Shown: positions 8,256 through 16,107 of the stretch, one piece after another
Position numbering within the stretch: the first letter of the stretch is position 1
How the letters are laid out: the number at the start of each line of letters is the position of its first letter
Assembly: GCF_000974425.1 (NCBI RefSeq)
Contig: NZ_CP010429.1
Span: 3,968,001 to 4,032,000, forward strand
DNA length: 64,000 nucleotides
Direction of reading: 5' to 3'
Source: Spirosoma radiotolerans
GTDB lineage: Bacteria; Bacteroidota; Bacteroidia; Cytophagales; Spirosomataceae
Position numbers and translations under genes: made by a program
The notes under the pieces: generated by a model
Told to the model about the DNA's origin: nothing
The model's database searches: none
Seen by the model: the letters and a program-made list of their open reading frames with translations, nothing else

Positions 8256-9191
8256 ATGAACGCTATTCAGGAGACCAATTTTCAATTTCCCGGCCAAACG
8301 GCCTTTTATCGCGGTAAAGTACGTGATGTTTACTCCTTTCCTGACAAACTGGTCATGATTGCGTCAGACCGAATTTCGGCGTTTGACGTGGTGTTGCCCC
8401 GCCCCATTCCGTTCAAAGGTCAGGTGCTTAATCAAACAGCGTCTTATTTTCTGCGCGCAACGGCCGATATTGTTCCGAACTGGCTCCTGGATGTTCCAGA
8501 TCCTAATGTAAGTATTGGTCTTAAATGCGAACCGTATGCCGTTGAGATGGTCGTACGTGGGTATTTGGCCGGACACGCCTGGCGAGAATACCGCGATGGC
8601 AAACGAATGCTCTGTGGCGTTGCCTTACCCGACGGACTACGTGAAAATGATCGACTGCCTACGCCTATCATCACCCCTTCAACCAAAGCACACGAAGGGC
8701 ATGATGAAGATATCAGCCGTGACGAAATTCTAAGCCGGGGCATCGTTTCGGAAGGCGAATATGGTCAATTGGAAACATACGCGCTGGCTCTTTTTGCTCG
8801 CGGTACAGCCATGGCCGCTGAGCGGGGTTTAATTCTGGTCGACACCAAATACGAGTTCGGTAATCTGGATGGTAAGGTTTATCTGATTGATGAAGTACAT
8901 ACCCCCGACTCGTCGCGTTATTTTTACGCCGATACCTACGCACAGAAGCAGCAGGCGGGCGAGGCCCAAAAACAATTGTCAAAGGAATTCGTTAGAGAAT
9001 GGCTAATTGCGAACGGTTTTCAGGGTAAAACCGACCAGCAAATTCCAACAATGTCCGATGAATGGGTAAATCAAATCACAACCCGCTATATTGAGTTGTT
9101 CGAAACGGTTACGGGACAATCGTTCCAGCCCGCAGACGCTTCTGACCCGCTGGCACGCATTGAAGCGAATATCATAGAGGCAATTAACTAA
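8256..9191 (+). CDS. purC: Phosphoribosylaminoimidazole-succinocarboxamide synthase (SAICAR synthetase)
   Basis: The 311-residue protein matches the longer, yeast Ade1-like type of SAICAR synthetase: YRGKVRDVY at the N-terminus binds nucleotide, [10 protein letters not shown] follows, the [15 protein letters not shown] segment binds substrate, and LVDTKYEFG is the signature near residue 195. It joins CAIR and aspartate using ATP in purine synthesis. No other pur gene is nearby. Confidence 0.96.
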   Translation: MNAIQETNFQFPGQTAFYRGKVRDVYSFPDKLVMIASDRISAFDVVLPRPIPFKGQVLNQTASYFLRATADIVPNWLLDVPDPNVSIGLKCEPYAVEMVVRGYLAGHAWREYRDGKRMLCGVALPDGLRENDRLPTPIITPSTKAHEGHDEDISRDEILSRGIVSEGEYGQLETYALALFARGTAMAAERGLILVDTKYEFGNLDGKVYLIDEVHTPDSSRYFYADTYAQKQQAGEAQKQLSKEFVREWLIANGFQGKTDQQIPTMSDEWVNQITTRYIELFETVTGQSFQPADASDPLARIEANIIEAIN

Positions 9192-9256
9192 GCGATTGAT
9201 CGACCTGGACAGCCGTAGCCTAGTCTGGCCAGGTTATCCGTCAAAATTGATTATAC

Positions 9257-9673
9257 ATGAATTACACAATCGAAAAAAACGAACAGTTCGCCCTGATCCG
9301 GTTAGCCGAAAGTCAGTTTGGGGAAGAGGTATCGACTCCGTTCGAAATGTTGAGTCGAAGTCTATTTCGGGAAGGTTACAGCAATATCATTGTTGACGTT
9401 GCCGCTGTCCAAACGGTTGATCAGGCAGGCATTACAACCATTCGCCGAATTAACAGACAATGCATCAATGAAGTTGGCCTGTTGATTCTGGTTACCAAAA
9501 ACGAAGACCTGATCACGGTTCTGGACAGTGCCAACATCAGCGATTTGACCATACTGCCAACCGTTGAAGAAGCTGTTGATGCCGTGTTTATGAACGAATT
9601 GGAAAACGATTTTCGGAGCGAAGAGGATGATGAGTACGACATCGGGGGGAGCGTCGGTAACGCCGATGCCTAA
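9257..9673 (+). CDS. STAS-domain protein lacking the phosphorylatable serine
   Basis: The 138-residue protein has a STAS fold over residues 1-110 (beta strands FALIRLAE and NIIVDVAAVQTVDQAGI, helix TTIRRINRQC) and a very acidic tail (ENDFRSEEDDEYD). STAS proteins of the SpoIIAA type are switched by phosphorylation of a Ser in DSSG. Here the site reads D55-Q56-A57-G58, so the serine is Ala and kinase control is unlikely. Its reading frame overlaps that of RNase Z by 8 bases (ATGCCTAA), indicating translational coupling. Function in this context is not known. Confidence 0.8.
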   Translation: MNYTIEKNEQFALIRLAESQFGEEVSTPFEMLSRSLFREGYSNIIVDVAAVQTVDQAGITTIRRINRQCINEVGLLILVTKNEDLITVLDSANISDLTILPTVEEAVDAVFMNELENDFRSEEDDEYDIGGSVGNADA

Positions 9674-10628
9674 CGCACAAACCAATCAGGAAACGGAACA
9701 CGCACGGCCCGCCAGTCTGCCTTTTTCCCTAACTATTTTAGGGGCAGGGTCAGCCACGCCAACTCTGCGACTTCACCAAACTGCGCAGTTGCTCACGATT
9801 GGTAGCGATTATATGCTCATTGACTGTGGGGAGGGTACGCAGCTACGCCTGATCGAACAGCGGATTCGGCCGAGCCGCCTACGCTACATCTTCATTAGCC
9901 ATCTCCATGGTGATCATTATTTTGGGTTGCCTCCCCTGTTATCAAGCCTGAACCTGGGTGGCCGAACCGAAGACCTTTACCTCTTTGGACCGCGTGGCCT
10001 GGATGAAGTTCTGACAACGATTTTCCGGGTGTCAAATTCACATCTAGGATTCCGGCTTCACTTTCAGGCCGTTGAGCCTAATGAGTCAGCTCTTCTACTC
10101 GACCATCCGCAAATGACGGTTGAGTCCATTCCATTGCAGCACCGCATCGACTGCTCAGGTTATCTTTTTCGGGAGAAACCGCACAAGCCTCACTTACTTC
10201 GCGAGAAACTTCCGGCTGACGTACCAGTTGCCTACCTGAAGCAACTAAAAGCTGGCCACGATATTTTGGGAGCCGATGGTGAGGTTTTGTACGCCGTTGC
10301 CGACTACACCGAACCAGGACCTCCCCCCCGTTCTTATGCCTATTGTTCGGATACCCGCTATGTAGAAGCGTTGGTGCCACAATTGCAGGGAGTCAATTTG
10401 CTTTACCACGAAGCTACCTTTCTGGATGATAATGCTCAACGGGCAGCCGAAGTGTATCACTCCACAGCTAAACAGGCCGCTACAATTGCCGCTAAAGCCG
10501 GAGCCGGACGATTGCTGGTTGGCCATTTTTCATCGCGGTACAAACAGTTTGACTTGTTTCTGGACGAAGCCCGTACCATTTTTCCGGAAACGTATTTGGC
10601 CATTGAGGGGCAAACAACACCTGTATAA
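9666..10628 (+). CDS. rnz: Ribonuclease Z
   Basis: This metallo-beta-lactamase fold endonuclease trims tRNA 3' ends. The zinc motif HLHGDH is at residues 79-84, with LIDCGEGTQ before it and conserved CSDTRY, LYHEATF, HSTAKQAA and GHFSSRY blocks after it, all diagnostic for RNase Z. I chose ATG at 9666 (320 residues), which overlaps the STAS stop by 8 bases. An in-frame ATG at 9627 would add 13 residues lying entirely within the STAS gene. Length is normal for the family. Confidence 0.95.
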   Translation: MPNAQTNQETEHARPASLPFSLTILGAGSATPTLRLHQTAQLLTIGSDYMLIDCGEGTQLRLIEQRIRPSRLRYIFISHLHGDHYFGLPPLLSSLNLGGRTEDLYLFGPRGLDEVLTTIFRVSNSHLGFRLHFQAVEPNESALLLDHPQMTVESIPLQHRIDCSGYLFREKPHKPHLLREKLPADVPVAYLKQLKAGHDILGADGEVLYAVADYTEPGPPPRSYAYCSDTRYVEALVPQLQGVNLLYHEATFLDDNAQRAAEVYHSTAKQAATIAAKAGAGRLLVGHFSSRYKQFDLFLDEARTIFPETYLAIEGQTTPV

Positions 10629-10781
10629 ACAATAAAAGTTGGAAGCGAGTAAGTGGCTGAAGCCTGTTTTGTAGATGCCCGTTCTCCATTGGGGTGAACC
10701 ACTAACAAGACTTATACCTTCTTTAACTTACCTCGACGGGTTTCTGACTATATTTAGCCCCTAAACTTTATCCATTCGTTC

Positions 10782-11591
10782 ATGCTGGCATTTCGCCTGG
10801 GTTTTTTAGATATTGGCTGGCTCGATTTACTCGACATTGGACTGGTAGCCCTCCTTATTTACCAGATTTATAACCTTGTTCGTGGAAGCGTTGCCAGTCG
10901 GGTATTCGTTGGTTATCTACTGGTTTATCTGGCCTATCTGGTTGTTAAGGCTTTGGGCCTTAACCTGATGACCACCATTCTGGAGTATTTTATCAGCGTT
11001 GGGGCATTGGCTTTAATCATTATTTTCCAGCACGAGATCCGGCGTTTTTTATTGCTCATCGGTAAATCGACCAATCTGTCCAGCAACCGATGGTTACGCC
11101 GATGGCTCCTTCGGGATTTTAATGGTACCGAAGAATCGACCACTTCGTTGAAGCCTATCCTGGAAACCTGCAAAACACTGGGCGCCGAGTTTTCGGGCGG
11201 GTTGCTGGTGCTACAGAAAAATGATGATTTAGAAAAATTTGCCGCATCGGGCGAAGTCATCGATGCCGATATATCGAAACCACTCCTACTAGCTATTTTT
11301 AGTCAATACAGTCCATTACACGATGGAGCCGTTATTATTAGTGATGGACGAATCCGAGCAGCTCGTTGCATCTTGCCCGTTTCGGAAGATGATGAATTGC
11401 CCCCCTCGCTTGGGTTTCGTCATAGGGCCGCATTGGGCATGAGTGAGGCAACGGATGCGGCTGTCATTGCCGTTTCTGAAGAAAGTGGGCGTTTGTCGTT
11501 AGCCCTAAATGGCGAGTTATTCACGAACCTTAGCCAGCTCGAATTAGAAAACCAGCTTGAAAAATACCTGCGCGAACCCAAAAATCGATAG
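10782..11591 (+). CDS. cdaA: Diadenylate cyclase CdaA
   Basis: The 269-residue protein has three N-terminal transmembrane helices (about 13-35, 40-57 and 62-85) and a DisA_N cyclase domain (about 115-255). The catalytic DGA (181-183, in HDGAVII) and RHR (213-215, in GFRHRAALG) motifs are intact. It makes the second messenger c-di-AMP from two ATP at the membrane. In many Bacteroidota folP precedes cdaA, and here it does not. No CdaR or phosphodiesterase is adjacent. Confidence 0.96.
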   Translation: MLAFRLGFLDIGWLDLLDIGLVALLIYQIYNLVRGSVASRVFVGYLLVYLAYLVVKALGLNLMTTILEYFISVGALALIIIFQHEIRRFLLLIGKSTNLSSNRWLRRWLLRDFNGTEESTTSLKPILETCKTLGAEFSGGLLVLQKNDDLEKFAASGEVIDADISKPLLLAIFSQYSPLHDGAVIISDGRIRAARCILPVSEDDELPPSLGFRHRAALGMSEATDAAVIAVSEESGRLSLALNGELFTNLSQLELENQLEKYLREPKNR

Positions 11592-11616
11592 CGCTTCTCT
11601 CTTTTTAACAAATGCA

Positions 11617-11645
11617 AAGGCCCATCCGGATAAACGGCGGGCCTT
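11617..11645 (+). terminator. Weak terminator between cdaA and the DUF4332 gene
   Basis: AAGGCCC pairs perfectly with GGGCCTT over a 15-nt loop, followed by CTTTGTT, 25 bases after the cdaA stop and before the convergent DUF4332 gene. The stem is short. Confidence 0.45.
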
Positions 11646-11680
11646 CTTTGTTATTAAACAACTAAGTGAGGCTGTGTTTG

Positions 11681-12088
11681 CTAATACTCAAGTATATACG
11701 TCAGGTTTTTGGCCTGCTCCACAAAGTCCCCAATTTGCTCTACCGAAGGTGGGCGCTGTGTAAATTGCCGAACACTGTTTATCTTAATCAATTTCGCGTG
11801 CAAATTTTTAGGGTCTCGTTCCGCTAATTCTTTGACGGTGTCAACACCTGCTTCTTCCATCAGGTCGCTATAAACACGGCCAATTCCCTTCACGCGGGCT
11901 AAATCGGCCCGATTCGCCAATTCCAAAATTATCTTTGCGTCAACACCGCTCGCCGAAGCCAGCGCTTTACGATCTGATGGTGTTCTAGTGGCTTCAAGTA
12001 ATGAATCACTATCACTGATGCCTTGTCCTTTTAAGGCATTTAATACGGCATCCGTAATGCCACGTAGTTCTCCTAACGTAAGGCTCAT
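11681..12088 (-). CDS. DUF4332 domain protein (helix-hairpin-helix)
   Basis: Starting at ATG 12088 the protein has 135 residues; an upstream in-frame ATG at 12142 would add 18 poorly conserved-looking residues. The sequence is almost all helix-hairpin-helix: GITDAVLNALKGQGISDSDSLL and LARVKGIGRVYSDLMEEAGVDTVKELA are typical of DUF4332, a family related to DNA-binding HhH folds with no settled function. It lacks a catalytic domain and export signal. A 58-residue small gene lies 63 bases upstream on the same strand, probably in the same transcript. Confidence 0.8.
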   Translation of the reverse strand: MSLTLGELRGITDAVLNALKGQGISDSDSLLEATRTPSDRKALASASGVDAKIILELANRADLARVKGIGRVYSDLMEEAGVDTVKELAERDPKNLHAKLIKINSVRQFTQRPPSVEQIGDFVEQAKNLTYILEY

Positions 12089-12151
12089 ATTTGACTGGAG
12101 TTGAGTTTTAACGTGAAATTCGGCCCGACCTTCAGGCCACACAATACATTT

Positions 12152-12328
12152 TTAACGAACAAGGTACTTTCTTCGAGTATCATTCAAAAGAAATTTCTTC
12201 TGAGCGGTAAAGCTTTCCGGATGAAGCTGAACAAATTCATTGTGCCATTCAGCGTACCGGGCTGGCTCAGCGCTTTGAAACAGGCTGGGATTTATTTTCT
12301 TTTGAAGCAAATACTCCTCAAACTTCAT
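12152..12328 (-). CDS. Small conserved-looking hypothetical protein, 58 residues
   Basis: This frame was read from the minus strand (ATG 12328, stop TAA 12152-12154). It begins MKFEEYLLQKKINPSLFQ and ends RRKYLVR. The protein is highly charged, soluble and mainly helical, with a Trp/His-rich centre (RYAEWHNEFVQLHPESF). It has no Cys, signal peptide or membrane segment. Codon use and composition look genuine, unlike the opposite-strand frame. It reads toward the DUF4332 gene 63 bases away, suggesting a two-gene unit. I recall similar short proteins in Cytophagales but cannot name a family. Confidence 0.65.
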   Translation of the reverse strand: MKFEEYLLQKKINPSLFQSAEPARYAEWHNEFVQLHPESFTAQKKFLLNDTRRKYLVR

Positions 12329-12699
12329 CTGTCAATTTTTATGTATTTCTGACCAAAACGAAATACTATTTCCGGTAACCACCTCTTTACGATCCCGAAC
12401 ACCTAATTTCCTTAAAAGTACATACAAATATACAAAGTAAACTTAGCGATTAATTTACTGTAAGTAGATTATTTAATAGTATTAATCGTTCATATATGAA
12501 TTAACTAATGCCTTAGCCAGCAGCATTTTACCTTGATCAACAGGCACATAGTCCTTTACATTGAGCACACAGGCGTTTCACGGGCTGGACAATTCCTTAC
12601 TTTTAGGCATCTAGTTCATTCAACTGATCGAAGAATCGTAGTGGTCACCTGTACCGCAAGAATATATGTAAAAATCGGAATTTACAGATGCGTTTTTTC
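12329..12699. other. AT-rich intergenic region, nothing recognised
   Basis: About 370 bases without a supported gene separate the small gene and the DUF2279 gene, both on the minus strand. The sequence is AT-rich with several short ambiguous frames and no strong hairpin. Confidence 0.5.
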
Positions 12700-13644
12700 T
12701 TATTCTTTGGGCAACAAAAAAGGATGAAAACGAACGCCTTTTACCCGGTTATATTCCAGAGAAGGAGCCGCAATTTTAAAGAATTGAGCCGTTCCGATAA
12801 ACCGCTGTAACGAAGGAGAAAACGTGCTGATACGGGACAAATCAGCGTCGGGTGAAATAAAAAACTGACGATACCGCTCAAACTTAATGGGGCGGCCTTC
12901 GCTATCGACCAGCGGTGGATTTTCGTGTCCGCCGATCATACCACTGCCGCTATAGCCAACATCCAGATTCAGCCAGCGCGGAAATGAAGGGCCAACCGGC
13001 AATACAGACGCCAGATTAACAGAGAGCCAGTACTGTTGGCCATTATAATCTTTCAGCATTTGTACGCCCGTCGTTTTGCCGAGTACATTGGGGCGAAAAG
13101 GTGGAAAAATCGTTTTTCGGAATCCATACTTCAGGCTCACAACTTGTTGGCCTGCCCCATATTGCTGTCCCATAAACAAAGCCGTTCCAGCAGCGTTTGC
13201 CAGCATATCGCCTTTCGAAAACCCCCACCCTTCCGAATGGCCATCATACACCTCCAGCGTCGTTTGAAATAACAGGGCTAGCAAGCCACCGGTCAGAATA
13301 CTGGCTTGTTCATTCACCCCACTCCAGCGCATCAGTTCATATCCGCCCCTGCTCATGCAATAAGCCGTTGCTGCATGGCCAACTTTATCCATCTGGAGCC
13401 ACTCCCGATTGTCATTGAAGGAATGAAAAGGGACTTTTTTCTTATACCACTGCTTTCGCAGCATGAGCAGTGTAATGGTATAAAAAGCCGCTGTTCCAAC
13501 CAGTACACCAATAAAGCGCCCTTGCCTAATTCCCGTTGGCTCAGGCAGCCCTGAAGCAACAGAAAGCGGTTGTGCCTGAACTGACTGACCAAGCAGAAGC
13601 ATACACAAACAAAGTAACACAAAGGCACGAAACGGGTATGTCAT
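12700..13644 (-). CDS. DUF2279 family exported protein
   Basis: The 314-residue protein has a clear signal peptide (residues 1-25, ending SVQA) and a second hydrophobic segment (about 42-62). The block WLQMDKVGHAATAYCMSRGGYELM followed by EVYDGHSEGWGFSKGDMLANAAG is characteristic of DUF2279 (YfiM-like), conserved in Bacteroidota and of unknown role. The DKxGH motif resembles those in small membrane lipid-associated proteins. It is expected in the outer membrane or periplasm. Monocistronic, upstream of mqo on the other strand. Confidence 0.85.
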   Translation of the reverse strand: MTYPFRAFVLLCLCMLLLGQSVQAQPLSVASGLPEPTGIRQGRFIGVLVGTAAFYTITLLMLRKQWYKKKVPFHSFNDNREWLQMDKVGHAATAYCMSRGGYELMRWSGVNEQASILTGGLLALLFQTTLEVYDGHSEGWGFSKGDMLANAAGTALFMGQQYGAGQQVVSLKYGFRKTIFPPFRPNVLGKTTGVQMLKDYNGQQYWLSVNLASVLPVGPSFPRWLNLDVGYSGSGMIGGHENPPLVDSEGRPIKFERYRQFFISPDADLSRISTFSPSLQRFIGTAQFFKIAAPSLEYNRVKGVRFHPFLLPKE

Positions 13645-13908
13645 GGGCTAAAATTATTAAAAATAGGCGGGTTGACCGCGCCAACTAAAGGTGATCAGAC
13701 CAGATTACCCGGTGCTCATCGGCCGGATGCGCCGTTGGTGGAGCACTGCAGCGATTTTGGCAATAAAAACGCAGGGCTAACCAGAGGATAAAAAAACGGA
13801 TAAAACAAAGGTAAATCTATGGCTTTGGAACATCCTGCCCACCAACTTTGTAACTATATCAGGAATACATACCTGAAAAGAATACATAATTAGCTGCCTA
13901 TTTAGATC

Positions 13909-15438
13909 ATGGCGAAACGGAGTAAATCAATACAAAAAGGGCCTGATGTCGTCCTGATTGGGGCTGGCATCATGAGTGCCACCTTAGGAGTGTTGCTGAA
14001 AGAACTGCAACCCGACATCACAATCGATATCTACGAACGCCTGGACAGTGCGGCTGCCGAAAGTTCGGATGCCTGGAACAATGCCGGAACTGGCCACTCG
14101 GCTTTCTGCGAACTCAACTATACGCCCGAACAGGAAGATGGCACCATTGACCCATCCAAGGCCATCAAGATTGCCGAGTCCTTTGAGCTATCAAAGCAGT
14201 TCTGGGCTTTTCTCATTCAGCGTGGTTTTCTGAACGACGCCCCTAATTTTATTCGGTCAATTCCGCATATGAGTTTTGTGTGGGGAAAAGACAACGTTTC
14301 GTATCTCCGCAAACGGTACGATGCGCTCCAGCAAAACTACCTTTTCCATGGCATGCGCTATTCAGAAGATCCGGCCCAACTGGCCGAGTGGATGCCGCTG
14401 GTCATGCAGGATCGCGACCCCTCGCAACCCGTAGCGGCTACCCGAATGGACATTGGTACGGATGTGAACTTTGGCGCATTGACGCGGGCTATGTTCCGTC
14501 GATTATACGACATGCCGGGCGTTCACATTCACTTTGCCCATGATGTGCGCGACCTGTGGCGTTCTAAATCGCTTGGTGGGTGGAAAATTCGGGTGGAAAA
14601 CGTGACAACGAACCATGTTCGCGACGTGCAGACCCAGTTTATCTTCATCGGCGCGGGTGGCGGCTCATTGCGACTGCTCGAAAAATCGGACATTCCCGAA
14701 AGCCGCGGCTTTGGCGGTTTCCCGGTAAGTGGTCAGTGGCTGAAATGCGTAAACCCAGAAGTGATTGAGCAACATCAGGCAAAAGTGTATGGGAAAGCCT
14801 CGGTAGGCGCTCCGCCTATGTCGGTTCCTCACCTGGACACCCGCATGATTGATGGCAAGCGCGAACTTCTCTTTGGACCCTACGCTGGCTTTTCGACCAA
14901 ATTCCTGAAAAGCGGTTCGTATTTGGATCTTCCTAAATCCATTCAGTTAAGCAATATGGCACCCATGCTCATGGCGGGCCTGCATAATGTATCGCTGACA
15001 AAGTACCTTATTCAACAAGTGATGCAATCTCCAGAAGATCGGCTAAATGCCCTGCGGGAGTATTATCCGGATGCTAAAATGGAAGATTGGGAGCTGGAGA
15101 TTGCCGGTCAGCGGGTGCAGGTTATCAAGAAAGACGATGAAGAGGGCGGTGTACTCGAATTTGGTACAGAAGTAGTTAGCGCAGCCGATGGCAGCATTGC
15201 CGCTTTATTAGGTGCCTCGCCAGGTGCCTCAACGGCCGTTTCCATCATGCTCGATTTATTGAAGCGTTGCTTCCCTGATCAACTGGCCACCGACGCCTGG
15301 CAACAAAAACTCAAAGAGATGATTCCAAGTTATGGCCAGGTTCTGGCCAACAATCCGGCGCTTGGACAGGAACTTAGGAAACAAACAAGCGAGGTACTGG
15401 GCCTCGGTGTTTATGAATATACCACCAGTGATAAGTAG
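13909..15438 (+). CDS. mqo: Malate:quinone oxidoreductase
   Basis: The 509-residue protein has typical Mqo length. The FAD-binding motif is GAGIMSATLG near residue 18, followed by ERLDSAAAESSDAWNNAGTGHSA, which is diagnostic for the family, and QDRDPSQPVAATRMDIGTDVNFGA further on. The C-terminal LLGASPGASTAVSIMLDLL is also conserved. It oxidises malate to oxaloacetate and passes electrons to menaquinone at the inner face of the membrane as a TCA-cycle step. It stands alone and has a terminator after it. Confidence 0.97.
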   Translation: MAKRSKSIQKGPDVVLIGAGIMSATLGVLLKELQPDITIDIYERLDSAAAESSDAWNNAGTGHSAFCELNYTPEQEDGTIDPSKAIKIAESFELSKQFWAFLIQRGFLNDAPNFIRSIPHMSFVWGKDNVSYLRKRYDALQQNYLFHGMRYSEDPAQLAEWMPLVMQDRDPSQPVAATRMDIGTDVNFGALTRAMFRRLYDMPGVHIHFAHDVRDLWRSKSLGGWKIRVENVTTNHVRDVQTQFIFIGAGGGSLRLLEKSDIPESRGFGGFPVSGQWLKCVNPEVIEQHQAKVYGKASVGAPPMSVPHLDTRMIDGKRELLFGPYAGFSTKFLKSGSYLDLPKSIQLSNMAPMLMAGLHNVSLTKYLIQQVMQSPEDRLNALREYYPDAKMEDWELEIAGQRVQVIKKDDEEGGVLEFGTEVVSAADGSIAALLGASPGASTAVSIMLDLLKRCFPDQLATDAWQQKLKEMIPSYGQVLANNPALGQELRKQTSEVLGLGVYEYTTSDK

Positions 15439-15520
15439 GCCGTCTGTACGCTGCGCCAGTCAGGATCAATAGTCACTCGTTGACCAGGTCCAGAACGGTT
15501 TTTCGTAATTCACCAGTCTC

Positions 15521-15568
15521 AAACCCTTCGTTCTAACGGCATATTATGTCTGTCAGAATGAAGGGTTT
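15521..15568 (+). terminator. Terminator after mqo
   Basis: AAACCCTTCGTTCT (15521-15534) pairs with AGAATGAAGGGTTT (15555-15568), 14 bp with one mismatch, and ends in a T6 run. It is 82 bases after the mqo stop. Confidence 0.7.
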
Positions 15569-16107
15569 TTTATGTCTTGACTTTCGGCGTATACGGGTGT
15601 TCGCACGTACGATCCCGGATATTCGGTGCCCACTAATTACTCTCTTTTAATCTATTATGTGGCTAGTCGAAGCTGCTATAAACTGAGTAGTTTTTACATA
15701 CTAAAGCAATGCTCCGCTTTTGGTTTATCTCCCGAACCCACTGGAGTCTACAACCACTTATCTACATTCCCTAGCTATTTTAAGGGTTATTGGACTACAT
15801 CAGCCTACTAACTTGGTTTAAGCGGACAAGTTATTACTTACTTCCTCCTGAGTACAATTCTACATCTATAGACTAAGACCTTTCCTCTTTTCCTCTCACA
15901 ACTATAAAACTGAGTCTCGCCAATAGTTTACTTTTTTAGATTTTCGTTAATAAAATATTTAAATAATGCAAATATTATCATAGAATACTACTATATTTAA
16001 ATTTATTTTGCCTCAAAATTGTAAGTAAACAACTGATTTATTAGCTTTCTACGTCCATAGAATAACTTTGTATTAACTAATATTAATATTCGTAAACTTT
16101 ACCTACC
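15569..16107. other. AT-rich upstream region of the beta-helix/PA14 gene
   Basis: About 540 bases contain no credible gene; the plus-strand 61-codon frame at 15626 looks spurious. The last 200 bases are strongly AT-rich. TAACTTTG at 16073-16080 fits the -7 consensus TAnnTTTG, 27 bases before the GTG start at 16108, so the promoter of that gene probably lies here. Confidence 0.45.

Noticed and set aside
12101-12352. 83-codon plus-strand frame
   Set aside because: It is the shadow of the more convincing 58-residue minus-strand gene at 12152-12328 and is Lys/Phe/Leu-rich, as AT-rich antisense translation usually is.
15626-15811. 61-codon plus-strand frame in the gap before the PA14 gene
   Set aside because: It is Ser/Tyr-rich without conserved features and lies in AT-rich intergenic DNA.
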